64,000 nt of DNA. Origin: Rhizobium sp. BT04 (GTDB lineage: Bacteria > Pseudomonadota > Alphaproteobacteria > Rhizobiales > Rhizobiaceae). Below the pieces are notes generated by a model. The model did no database searches, had not been told where the DNA came from, and was given only the letters and a program-made list of their open reading frames with translations. The stretch covers positions 434,001-498,000 of the forward strand of contig NZ_CP125651.1 in assembly GCF_030053135.1 (NCBI RefSeq), in the 5' to 3' direction. Positions 16,712-24,772 of the stretch are shown here, one piece after another (position 1 is the stretch's first letter; every line of letters starts with the position of its first letter). Made by a program: the position numbers and the translations under genes.

Positions 16712-17437
16712 CTAGCTGTTCCGTTGTTTTTCGTTTGCAAGCTGGCGTCGGATGGCGACGCCTTTCACAGTCCGGCGCGTCAAGCCGGGCGAGACTGCGA
16801 TCCTGGATGCGAGGCCGAAGAACAGGTCGACGATCAGGGCGAGAACACCCACGAGAACGGCGCCTGCGGCCATCTGCATGTAGTCGTTTTGGGCGCGGCC
16901 ATCGATGATGAGCCGGCCGAAGCCACCAAGCGAGACGTAGGCAGCGATTGTCGCTGTCGAAATCACCTGTAAGGCCGCACTGCGGAAGCCCGAAAAGATC
17001 AGCGGCAATGCACAGGGAAGCTCGACGGCGAGCAGCAAGGCGAGTGGTCTGTATCCCATGCCTCTGGCCGCATCGACAGCCGCCGGATCCACCGAGGTAA
17101 TCCCGGAATAGGCGCCCATCATGATCGGCGGCACCGCAATCAGCACCAGGACAGCGATGCTTGGCACCAGAAAGGCCAGGTCCGTTTTGAAATAGGGTCC
17201 GACGAGGATGACGAGCAGGACGATCAGGCCGAGGCTCGGCAAGGCGCGCGTGGCGTTCGCAAGCCCGGCGATCAGGAATGTCCCCTTGCCCGTATGCCCG
17301 ACATAGAGGCCGGCAGGCAGGCCGATGAGCGCCGCGATGAAAAGAGAGATGAAACTATATTCCAGATGCTGGGCGAGAAGGTTCGGGATGCCCTCCGAAC
17401 CGTGCCACTGCGCTGGGTTGAGAAACCATTCGATCAT
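16712..17437 (-). CDS. ABC permease, OpuC/ProW type (second)
   Basis: 241 residues with five to six hydrophobic segments, among them FISLFIAALIGLPAGLYVGH. The cytoplasmic loop reads AARGMGYRPLALLLAVELPCALPLIFSGFRSAALQVISTATIAAYVSLGGFGRLI, typical of OpuCB/OpuCD-type permeases. It starts 4 bases after the stop of the other permease and is followed after 8 bases by the binding protein. Confidence 0.9.
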   Translation of the reverse strand: MIEWFLNPAQWHGSEGIPNLLAQHLEYSFISLFIAALIGLPAGLYVGHTGKGTFLIAGLANATRALPSLGLIVLLVILVGPYFKTDLAFLVPSIAVLVLIAVPPIMMGAYSGITSVDPAAVDAARGMGYRPLALLLAVELPCALPLIFSGFRSAALQVISTATIAAYVSLGGFGRLIIDGRAQNDYMQMAAGAVLVGVLALIVDLFFGLASRIAVSPGLTRRTVKGVAIRRQLANEKQRNS

Positions 17438-17441
17438 GAGC

Positions 17442-18086
17442 TCACACTTTTCTCGGCCGCCAGGGCGTCAGCCAACGATTGAGCAGGATCACCAGACAGT
17501 CGAGGACGACGGCAAGCAACAGGCAAAGCACGATGCCGGCGATCAGCGGCGTGACGAACCGAAGCTGAAGACCTTGCGTGAACAGCAGCCCGAGCTGCGG
17601 CGTCCCGATCAATGCCGCGACGGAGACGATGCTGACATTGGACACGAGCGCGACGCGCAGGCCCGCCGCGATGACAGGCACGGCAATCGGCAACTCGACC
17701 AGGAAAAATCGCTGGAAAGACCGGTATCCCATGGCGGTGGCAGCCTGCAGCGTATCCGGCGGCACGGCGCCAAGGCCGTCGCTGACGGTGCGGACAAGCA
17801 GGGCAAGGGAGTAGACCGTCAGCGCCACGACCACGTTGAGCGGATCGAGGATCTTCGTGTGGAGCACCAGAGGCAGAAGAACGAAAAGCGCGAGCGACGG
17901 GATGGTGTAGAGCAGACCGGCAACGCCAAGGATCGCCGATTTGAACAGCCCGCTCTTATGCGCCAGCCATCCAAGCGGCAGCGAAAGGATGAGGGCGGCG
18001 ATGACGGGAATGACGGAAAGTCCGACATGCCACAAGAACAGGTTGGCAATGTTCCCGGACTCACGCAGCAGCCAGTCAAACCGCAT
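17442..18086 (-). CDS. ABC permease, OpuC/ProW type (first)
   Basis: 214 residues, five to six hydrophobic segments. The conserved loop reads TLQAATAMGYRSFQRFFLVELPIAVPVIAAGLRVALVSNVSIVSVAALIG. It overlaps the ATPase gene by 11 bases. Together with the neighbouring permease it would form a heterodimeric channel, as in OpuC-type importers with two separate permease genes. Confidence 0.9.
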   Translation of the reverse strand: MRFDWLLRESGNIANLFLWHVGLSVIPVIAALILSLPLGWLAHKSGLFKSAILGVAGLLYTIPSLALFVLLPLVLHTKILDPLNVVVALTVYSLALLVRTVSDGLGAVPPDTLQAATAMGYRSFQRFFLVELPIAVPVIAAGLRVALVSNVSIVSVAALIGTPQLGLLFTQGLQLRFVTPLIAGIVLCLLLAVVLDCLVILLNRWLTPWRPRKV

Positions 18087-19203
18087 GGTCCGCTCCCTTC
18101 ACCGGAGCCGCCGGATCTTCCGATCCGTCGAGCAGCGCAACCAGATCCGCAACCCCGATGGAGCCCATCAGCTGGCCCTTATCGTCGACGACGACACCGC
18201 GTCGGCTGGGCGAGCTCAAAGCCGCGTCTAGAAGCTGTCGTAGCGAGCCGTCAGCCGAAGCGAGCGTGCCGCTGAGATTGAGGTCGCCCATCCGGACTGG
18301 TCCCTGCAGGCTTGCCGGTTCCGTCCAGCCAAGCGGCTCTCCGCGCTCGTTGGTGACAAGCAGCCACCGATCCTTGGTAGCACCTCGCGCTGCTTCCGGC
18401 GTATCGCCGAGGCGCACGGTCGGCTCGGTCTTGACAGCCAGCCGTCCATTGGCGCCGACGAAACCCAGGAAACGATAGCCTCGGTCGCGGCCGACGAAAT
18501 TGGCGACGAAGGCATCGGCCGGTTTCGTCAGAAGCTCCTGCGGCGTCGCGATCTGCGCGAGCTCGCCGCCGACGCGCAGGACGGCGACCTGGTCGCCGAG
18601 CTTCAGCGCCTCGTCGATATCATGGGTGACCATGATGATGGTCTTGCCCATTTCTCGCTGAAGACGCAGGAACTCGTCCTGAAGCTGTGTGCGGACGATG
18701 GGATCGACCGCGCTGAAGGGCTCGTCCATCAGCATGAACTTGGGATTGGACGCCAAGGCGCGCGCCACACCGACGCGCTGCTGCTGGCCGCCCGAAAGCT
18801 GCCAGGGATAACGATGCGCAAAGCTTTCCGAGAGACCGACACGCTCGAGCAGTTCAAGGGCGATAGCGCGAGCCTGGTTCTTCGGCGTGCCGTTCAGGCG
18901 GGCGGTCGTCGCGACATTGTCGATGATCGTCCGGTGTGGGAAGAGGCCGGCATGCTGGATAACATAGCCGATCCGACGCCGAAGCACCGCTTCGTCCATC
19001 CGCGATGTCGGTTCGTCGCCCAGCCGGATCGTGCCAGAGCTCGGAGCCACGAGGCGATTGATCATGCGCAGCGATGTCGTCTTGCCACATCCGGACGGCC
19101 CGACAAGCACCGTCAATTTACCGGTCGGCGCCGTGAACGACAGTTCGTTCACCGCCACAACATCGCCCTGATAGCGCTTCGTCACATTTTCGAAAGTGAT
19201 CAA
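18076..19203 (-). CDS. ABC ATPase with CBS region, OpuCA/ProV type
   Basis: 375 residues. Walker A is GPSGCGKTTSLRMINRLV, the signature is LSGGQQQRVGVARAL, Walker B is FMLMDEPFSAVDPIVR, with the TQLQDEFLRLQ and VTHDIDEALKLGD regions typical of quaternary-amine importers. The C-terminal ~110 residues contain CBS-like halves (WLLVTNERGEPLGW and GVVVDDKGQLMGSIGVADLVALLD), which in OpuA sense ionic strength. It is the first gene of the nine-gene leftward unit; a palindrome at 19227-19242 lies just upstream. Confidence 0.92.
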   Translation of the reverse strand: MITFENVTKRYQGDVVAVNELSFTAPTGKLTVLVGPSGCGKTTSLRMINRLVAPSSGTIRLGDEPTSRMDEAVLRRRIGYVIQHAGLFPHRTIIDNVATTARLNGTPKNQARAIALELLERVGLSESFAHRYPWQLSGGQQQRVGVARALASNPKFMLMDEPFSAVDPIVRTQLQDEFLRLQREMGKTIIMVTHDIDEALKLGDQVAVLRVGGELAQIATPQELLTKPADAFVANFVGRDRGYRFLGFVGANGRLAVKTEPTVRLGDTPEAARGATKDRWLLVTNERGEPLGWTEPASLQGPVRMGDLNLSGTLASADGSLRQLLDAALSSPSRRGVVVDDKGQLMGSIGVADLVALLDGSEDPAAPVKGADHAV

Positions 19204-19226
19204 CCTAGCTCACCATACTTATATGT

Positions 19227-19242
19227 ACCTGTATATATAGGT
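19227..19242. promoter_or_regulatory. Palindromic operator candidate before the betaine/lyase operon
   Basis: ACCTGTATATATAGGT is a near-perfect 16-base palindrome, 24 bases before the first start codon of the operon. GntR-type regulators bind AT-centred palindromes of this size, and two GntR/HutC regulators flank the unit. Confidence 0.5.
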
Positions 19243-19471
19243 TACACAAAAGCGAGGGGTGCGCAACCGGGCCAGGCCAGTTTTTAGCCTTTATGCCGCA
19301 CTGCACATAAAATGTGCGATTGGAGGAGGGGCTGTTTAAAGACGCGCCAGACGCTGCATCAAATGCGCCACCACGAACGCCAGGTCTCTCCCGGTCGATG
19401 CGCCAATGCTTGGATTTGGATGGCCAACAGCGCTCGTTCCAAGATCAAAGCTGTCGCCTTCGCGCCGGTCA

Positions 19472-20182
19472 TCAGCGGCTATCTTGAGTGATGAAAGTAT
19501 GGCGGGTCCCCGGATGGATGAAACGTGTGAATGTTGTGACATCATCACCGACCCAAGTCTTTCTCGTGACAACAAGGCAAGGATCACTCTCGTTGAGTTC
19601 GAGAAGCTGGGCTTCTCTGGCAGTTGGAAGGACGGCCTGAATTTCGTTCTCCGTACGCGTTGGAAGCGCAATCGACTGAAGATAATCTGTCGTGGAATAA
19701 CTGGTGAAGTTCTGGTTGAGATAGCCGGGAGCAAAGCCAGGAGATACAAATCGGTCTTCTAGCTGCACCGGGCTGCCGTTTGCACAGTAGACGATAAGCG
19801 AGTGGAAGACGGGAACGCGAGCTCTTGTTCCCATTCGCTGCGCAATGTCGGGCGGGACACTTGTCTGCTCGACGGCGTGCACGCGAATCGATAGAACTTC
19901 TCCGCGGTTTCGTATGTCGTCCGCAATGTTGTGCAACAGCACGAAAGTAGACGAAGCCCTGGGCGGAGCAACAAACGTTCCAACGCCGGCAATCCTCTGC
20001 AGCACACCGCTGACGGTCAGCTCACGCAGCGCGCGATTGGCGGTCAATCGAGATGATCCCAACTCGGCGGCAAGCTGGTTTTCGCTTGGTATTTTCGCGC
20101 CAGGGCGGAATGTGCCATCCGCGATTCTTTCTAGCACATGGAGTTTGATTTGTTCGTATAAAGGCTGCGGCTGCGAGAGCAT
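19472..20182 (-). CDS. GntR/HutC-family transcriptional regulator (second)
   Basis: 236 residues from ATG 20182, which has GGAG 6 bases upstream. The winged helix reads PLYEQIKLHVLERIADGTFRPGAKIPSENQLAAELGSSRLTANRALREL, and a UTRA domain contains FHSLIVYCANGSPVQLEDRFVSPGFAPGYLNQNF. It resembles the regulator at 10461-11207 (shared SENQL, VFHS, PVQLEDRFV and YL-QDF/QNF positions), so the two probably sense related ligands. It lies upstream of the betaine/lyase operon on the same strand with 268 bases between. Confidence 0.87.
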   Translation of the reverse strand: MLSQPQPLYEQIKLHVLERIADGTFRPGAKIPSENQLAAELGSSRLTANRALRELTVSGVLQRIAGVGTFVAPPRASSTFVLLHNIADDIRNRGEVLSIRVHAVEQTSVPPDIAQRMGTRARVPVFHSLIVYCANGSPVQLEDRFVSPGFAPGYLNQNFTSYSTTDYLQSIALPTRTENEIQAVLPTAREAQLLELNESDPCLVVTRKTWVGDDVTTFTRFIHPGTRHTFITQDSR

Positions 20183-20549
20183 GCAATCTCCATGTAAAAA
20201 TTCAAGGCGAGCGCTGACGCCAGCGAGTTCTTTTCTTTTTCGCTGACAATGCAACCTTATAGCACGTGAACTTGTATAGGCGATGGTTCTTGGAGAACGA
20301 CCCAATGACGACCGCCCCTCGATTCTTGAAGGCTAGGCCTGGGTGGAACGTGTGGATTCATGGCCCAGCGATAGCGAAATCACGGTGCTGTCTACGCAGG
20401 AAACCGACATGCTCGTGTCGGTTCGGCGCTGAAATTGCCAAGCAGGCAGCCTTTTGTGAATACCGCTTCTCTGAATGCCTCTATCCGCTCATCAAAATAA
20501 GCTTCCAGTTTGACGGGGCGCGACATCCTGATCGCACAGAAGTCGCGCT
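20183..20549. other. Non-coding gap with possible GntR site
   Basis: No convincing gene is seen. Near 20255-20280 the sequence CCTTATA...TTGTATAGG repeats the half-site style of the 19227 palindrome and may be an operator for the regulator at 19472. The rest, up to the chemoreceptor stop at 20550, shows nothing recognisable. Confidence 0.4.
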
Positions 20550-22427
20550 TCATCTTTGCATCACGCGCCGCGGCGCAACCAACCGGATTGGCTTGCTGCC
20601 TTCGAATGACCTCCCGCTGCCTTGCCCGTCCGGCGCGCTTTTGTCGCCGTCCAATTGAAACTGGTTGACCAGATCCCGCAGGCGGCCTGCCTCGGAGGAC
20701 AACGAGGCAACGGCAGCCGTCGACTGCTCGACCATCGCCGCATTTTGCTGGGTCGCCTGGTCCATCTGATTGACGGCCGTATTGATCTCAGCAAGTCCCG
20801 TCGACTGCTCGCGCGCCGATGTGGCAATCGCATCCATAAGTTGGTTGATCTGTACGACGTACTCACCGATCGACTTCAGCGACGTTCCGGTTTCGAGAAC
20901 CAGTTTCACGCCATTTTCCACATCAGTTGATGACTTTTGGATGAAGCCCTTGATCTCCTTGGCCGCTTGAGCTGCGCGTTGGGCGAGCTCACGGACTTCC
21001 TGGGCGACAACTGCAAAACCTTTGCCAGCCTCACCCGCACGGGCAGCTTCAACGCCGGCATTCAATGCCAAGAGGTTTGTCTGGAAGGCGATTTCATCAA
21101 TTGCACCAATGATGTTCGAAATCTGCTGTGAACTGTCTTCGATGCGTCGCATGGCCTGTTCCGCCTGCGAGACGACAGTTGTCGACCGCTGAGCGCTGAT
21201 ATCGGCTTCTTTGGCCACATTGCGCGCCTCGTCGGTGCGTTTGGTCGCCATCGTCACATTCGACGTGATCTCGTCCAAGGCTGCAGCCGTCTCCTCGAGA
21301 GAGGCTGCTTGTTGTTCGGTACGCTTGGAAAGATCCTGCGCGGCAGATGCAATTTCACCGGTACCATTATCGATGCTGTGCACCGTCTGGAGCACTGCGC
21401 CGATCGTCGTACCCAATTGCCGGAGCGAGGCGTTGAAGTCTTCGCGCAAGGCTTCATATTCGGCCGCAAATTGCTCCGAAAGCTGGAAGGATATGTCGCC
21501 TGCTGCAAGCCGCCGGAGACCTTCGCCCAATGTCGTGGTCGCGAAGCGCAATTGTTCCGCCTCGCGTTCGGCGCGCTGTTGGGCTGCGGCGCGCGTTGCC
21601 TCGCTCTCGCTGCGGGATTGGGCGGCTTCCTTTTCGAGCCTGACGACGTTGAGGGCGTTCTGCCGGAAGATTTCAACCGCACCGGCCATTTCGCCAACTT
21701 CGTCTGTGCGGCCGGCATAGGGAATATCACTGTCAAGATCGCCATCGGACAAGCGCCGCATGGCGGAGGCGATGCTTCGGATTGGGTTGGCGATGCCCGA
21801 TATCGCATAGAAGATGCCGGCTACGGCAAGAAGCACAGCCAGCGCTGCGATCGCGGCCGTCAGCATGAAAGCGGATTGTGCGGAATCACCGCTCGAGGTC
21901 ACAAAGCCTTCGGCCTGGTTGAGAATGAAAGCGACCAGATCCGCCACCGCCTTGTTCACCAGCTCGGCTTGGGGCTCCATATTTTCCTTGAAGAGGCGGA
22001 TTGCTTCAGGCGTCTTCCCGTCATTTTCAAACGCGATCATTTGCTCTGCCAGCGCTCGATATTTGGCGAGTTCCGGCTTGATCTGATTGATGAGTTCGCG
22101 CCCACGGTCCGTGCGGACGCTCTTTTCGTATTCGGTGACAACTTTCTCGACCGCGGCGCCGGCGGCATCGATTTTTTGCTGCCCGATATTCCGCTCCTCT
22201 GCTGTATCCTCCAGGAGGTATTGGGCATAGACCAATTTGAGGTCGAGGAAGTCGTCCTTGATCTCGCGAGCCGTCACAAGCCGCTGCATCCAGAAGGTCC
22301 CTATCTGCTCAGTATTGGCACGAAGTGTCGAAATCGTGCTCAGCGAGACATAGGATAGGCCAACCATGAACAGACTGATGATCGACAGCTTTAAGATCAG
22401 GGCTTGCTTGATGCTCGGGCGCTTCAT
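20550..22427 (-). CDS. Methyl-accepting chemotaxis protein
   Basis: 625 residues from ATG 22427 with GAGGAGA 6 bases upstream. Membrane segments lie near residues 10-30 and 185-207, enclosing a helical periplasmic sensor of the four-helix-bundle type. A HAMP domain follows (GIANPIRSIASAMRRLSDGDL), then a second HAMP-like stretch (TTLGEGLRRLAAGDISFQL). The cytoplasmic signalling hairpin contains IDEIAFQTNLLALNAGVEAARAGEAGKGFAVVAQEVRELA, the CheA/CheW contact tip. The ligand is not readable. No C-terminal CheR-docking pentapeptide is seen; the end is PRRVMQR. Confidence 0.93.
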   Translation of the reverse strand: MKRPSIKQALILKLSIISLFMVGLSYVSLSTISTLRANTEQIGTFWMQRLVTAREIKDDFLDLKLVYAQYLLEDTAEERNIGQQKIDAAGAAVEKVVTEYEKSVRTDRGRELINQIKPELAKYRALAEQMIAFENDGKTPEAIRLFKENMEPQAELVNKAVADLVAFILNQAEGFVTSSGDSAQSAFMLTAAIAALAVLLAVAGIFYAISGIANPIRSIASAMRRLSDGDLDSDIPYAGRTDEVGEMAGAVEIFRQNALNVVRLEKEAAQSRSESEATRAAAQQRAEREAEQLRFATTTLGEGLRRLAAGDISFQLSEQFAAEYEALREDFNASLRQLGTTIGAVLQTVHSIDNGTGEIASAAQDLSKRTEQQAASLEETAAALDEITSNVTMATKRTDEARNVAKEADISAQRSTTVVSQAEQAMRRIEDSSQQISNIIGAIDEIAFQTNLLALNAGVEAARAGEAGKGFAVVAQEVRELAQRAAQAAKEIKGFIQKSSTDVENGVKLVLETGTSLKSIGEYVVQINQLMDAIATSAREQSTGLAEINTAVNQMDQATQQNAAMVEQSTAAVASLSSEAGRLRDLVNQFQLDGDKSAPDGQGSGRSFEGSKPIRLVAPRRVMQR

Positions 22428-22500
22428 GCGGGTCTCCTCGAAGGTAGCAGGGACGACCGGCTTGCCGGTTTGAGGCAAAATCTCGCATCAGATTCGATAA

Positions 22501-22516
22501 TTTAGTATTAACTAAA
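22501..22516. promoter_or_regulatory. Palindrome upstream of chemoreceptor and vbsP
   Basis: TTTAGTATTAACTAAA is a 16-base near-perfect palindrome between the divergent chemoreceptor and vbsP genes. Its outer arms (TTTAG...CTAAA) match those of the rhizobial Irr iron-control element, but the centre differs, so the binding protein is uncertain. Confidence 0.3.
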
Positions 22517-22668
22517 CCATGACCCCGGTGTCGTTTTTAGAAAACTTTTGCGCTGACCGACACTTCCGCGATTAGTTGAAACGCGGCACGACTCAGAGTT
22601 CCTGGAAACTTGAGAAAAAAACAGCCATGGCGAGCGAAAATGTCTCGCCTGACGCAGTAGCCCTGCCG

Positions 22669-22694
22669 TTGGCAAGCACCTGCATGCTTGCCAA
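22669..22694 (+). other. Leader hairpin upstream of vbsP
   Basis: TTGGCAAGC and GCTTGCCAA form a perfect 9-base stem with an 8-base loop, ending 27 bases before the vbsP start codon. It could affect translation or be a protein-binding site; no T-run follows. Confidence 0.4.
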
Positions 22695-22721
22695 TCCGTC
22701 AAGGGGACACATACTGGATCC

Positions 22722-23441
22722 ATGCAGCAATCAGAAGCCCAACCTGCCGGCATTGAAATCGCGCTCTGGCAGTATCCCAAGAGTGAACACGACCGGAACC
22801 GCTGGATGCAGTCGCTTTCACAGGATGAACGGGATCGGGCGGCGACCTATCGGTTTGAACGAGATCGAGCCTCGTTCATTGCCGGCCGCTATCTTTTGCG
22901 ACGGCTGTTGAGCGTGCATACCCGGACAGCGCCGAGCATGGTCGCATTGTCTCCGGACAAATACGGCAAGCTCAGGCTTGAGGGGCACGACACGCCGCAA
23001 TTCAGCCTCGCCAATGCCGAAGGGCTGGTAGCGGTCGCTGTCGCGTCAGGATGTGATCACGTGGGAATAGACTGCGAACGCGCCGACGCCGAGATCGAAG
23101 AGGCGGCGGTGGCGAGCTATTGCAGTGCCGACGAATGGCGCCGGCTCGCAGAATTGCCTGCCCGCGAACGGGCGCGGGCGGCTGTCGCACTCTGGACGCT
23201 CAAGGAGAGCCATCTGAAGGCGCTCGGCGTCGGGCTGCGCGAAAATCCCAGCAGTGTCGTCTTTTCCTGGAAGGACGGCATCCCTGTCATGATCGACGGC
23301 AGCGATCGCGATCGGCGATGGCATCATCGTCTGATCGAAAGCGGCAGCCAGCACGTCGTCGCGCTGGCTGCTTGCTTCCAATCCGGGTTGCCCGGCATTT
23401 CCACGCGCATGTTTCAGGACGACAGCATGCCGTCCGAATAG
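22722..23441 (+). CDS. vbsP: 4'-phosphopantetheinyl transferase, Sfp type
   Basis: 239 residues. Sfp-type motifs are RFERDRASFIAGRYLLRRLLS, the Mg-binding VGIDCERADAEIEE (about residues 110-123) and LWTLKESHLKALGVGL (the WxxKES motif). It attaches the pantetheine arm to the carrier domain of the siderophore synthetase VbsS. It is convergent with vbsO and overlaps it by 28 bases. The symbol rests on its place in a vicibactin-type cluster. Confidence 0.88.
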   Translation: MQQSEAQPAGIEIALWQYPKSEHDRNRWMQSLSQDERDRAATYRFERDRASFIAGRYLLRRLLSVHTRTAPSMVALSPDKYGKLRLEGHDTPQFSLANAEGLVAVAVASGCDHVGIDCERADAEIEEAAVASYCSADEWRRLAELPARERARAAVALWTLKESHLKALGVGLRENPSSVVFSWKDGIPVMIDGSDRDRRWHHRLIESGSQHVVALAACFQSGLPGISTRMFQDDSMPSE

Positions 23442-24772
23442 CCGGCGCGGAGCTGATGCGGCATTGCCGAAGCGGTCTCGGTCGCCCAGGCCAGTTGCGC
23501 ATTGTCCGGCTCCGCGTCGAAATGCCGCCGGCCAAGCAGCGTATTGACGATCGTTGCGCTGCGCCAGGCCATCAGGCTGAGCTGAGAGTCGGCGATACCA
23601 TGCGAGTATCGGCCGGCATTCTGCGCAAGCAGCCGGTTTGCCCTCGGGCCCGTCCATTGCATCGTGTAATCGTCGTTGAGGATGGGATAGCCGTTTCTGT
23701 CGAGCGTTATCCGCTCAGCCAGCGAGCCCAAAGCATCCGGCAAGCGGAACCGGTAGCCGGTTGCCAGCACCACCGCATCGGCGTGGAGCACCTCGATGCC
23801 GCCGTCGAATTGATTCCTGACGATGAGCCGATAGGCATTGCCGTTCCGCTCCATCTGGATCACGTCGCGGTTGGGCGCCAGAGATGCGTTGAGCATGCCC
23901 GGCTCGAGATAACGCAAGGCGTAGAGGCGACGGTAGATCGAATGGATCGTCGAAATCGACAGTCCGTCGCTGGTCAGGATCGAGTTCTTCAAAGCGGCCT
24001 GCTTCTGCTCGCCGCCGAGCTTCAGATAGGCCTGCACGTATTCCGGCGAGAAAACCTGGTTCGAAAACGGCGTATCGTTGATCGGCTCGAAATTGTGACG
24101 CCGGCTGATCCAGGTCAGTTCATTCATCGAACTGGGATTCCCAAGCAGCGCTTCGACCACTTCGCCGCCGCTCTGGCCGCCGCCGACCACGACGATGCGG
24201 GCAGCACCGAGATCGGCGAGACGCGACTTGGCCTCGCTGTTGTGAAAGCAATCGGCGCCCAGAAACGGTTTTGACCAGTCGGGCACGAAGGGCGAAGATC
24301 CCGTCCCGATCGCCAGGTTCCGTGCTTCTTCCCGGCCATTGTCGAAGCGCAGGACGAAGCGGTCGTCGCGGTGTTCGACGTCGCGAATATCCGTTCCAAA
24401 ACGCAAATCCTCCACGCCGTTGGCGACCCAGGCGAGATAGCGTGCAAACTCCTGCCGGGGAACGGCGTCATAATTGGCGTTCAGGAAGGCGTAGAGCCGC
24501 TTATGGGCAACCAGATAGGAGACGAACGACCAGCGGCTGGTCGGCAAGACCGGGGTGACGAGGTCTTTCAGGAAGGACGATTGCAGCTCTACGCCGGGCA
24601 TCATCATGCCGGGATGCCAGTCGAAGGCGCCGCGCCGCTCGAAGAAACGGCTGCGAACCTCAGGCACCGATTCCAGCAGGCAGGCAAGGCTCAGATTGGA
24701 GGGACCGATGCCGATACCGGCAAGATCGAGCGGCTCGTGGAGGGCATCCCTGCGGGTAAAAGCGACGGTCAT
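23414..24772 (-). CDS. vbsO: L-ornithine N5-hydroxylase (siderophore monooxygenase)
   Basis: 452 residues from ATG 24772, overlapping the vbsS stop (ATGA). The FAD site is LAGIGIGPSNLSLACLLE and the NADPH site is RIVVVGGGQSGGEVVEAL; FERRGAFDWHPGMMM, DLVTPVLPTSRWSFVSYL and LATGYRF are conserved in the SidA/PvdA/IucD family. It hydroxylates the side-chain amine of ornithine to give the hydroxamate precursor of vicibactin. Confidence 0.92.
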   Translation of the reverse strand: MTVAFTRRDALHEPLDLAGIGIGPSNLSLACLLESVPEVRSRFFERRGAFDWHPGMMMPGVELQSSFLKDLVTPVLPTSRWSFVSYLVAHKRLYAFLNANYDAVPRQEFARYLAWVANGVEDLRFGTDIRDVEHRDDRFVLRFDNGREEARNLAIGTGSSPFVPDWSKPFLGADCFHNSEAKSRLADLGAARIVVVGGGQSGGEVVEALLGNPSSMNELTWISRRHNFEPINDTPFSNQVFSPEYVQAYLKLGGEQKQAALKNSILTSDGLSISTIHSIYRRLYALRYLEPGMLNASLAPNRDVIQMERNGNAYRLIVRNQFDGGIEVLHADAVVLATGYRFRLPDALGSLAERITLDRNGYPILNDDYTMQWTGPRANRLLAQNAGRYSHGIADSQLSLMAWRSATIVNTLLGRRHFDAEPDNAQLAWATETASAMPHQLRAGYSDGMLSS

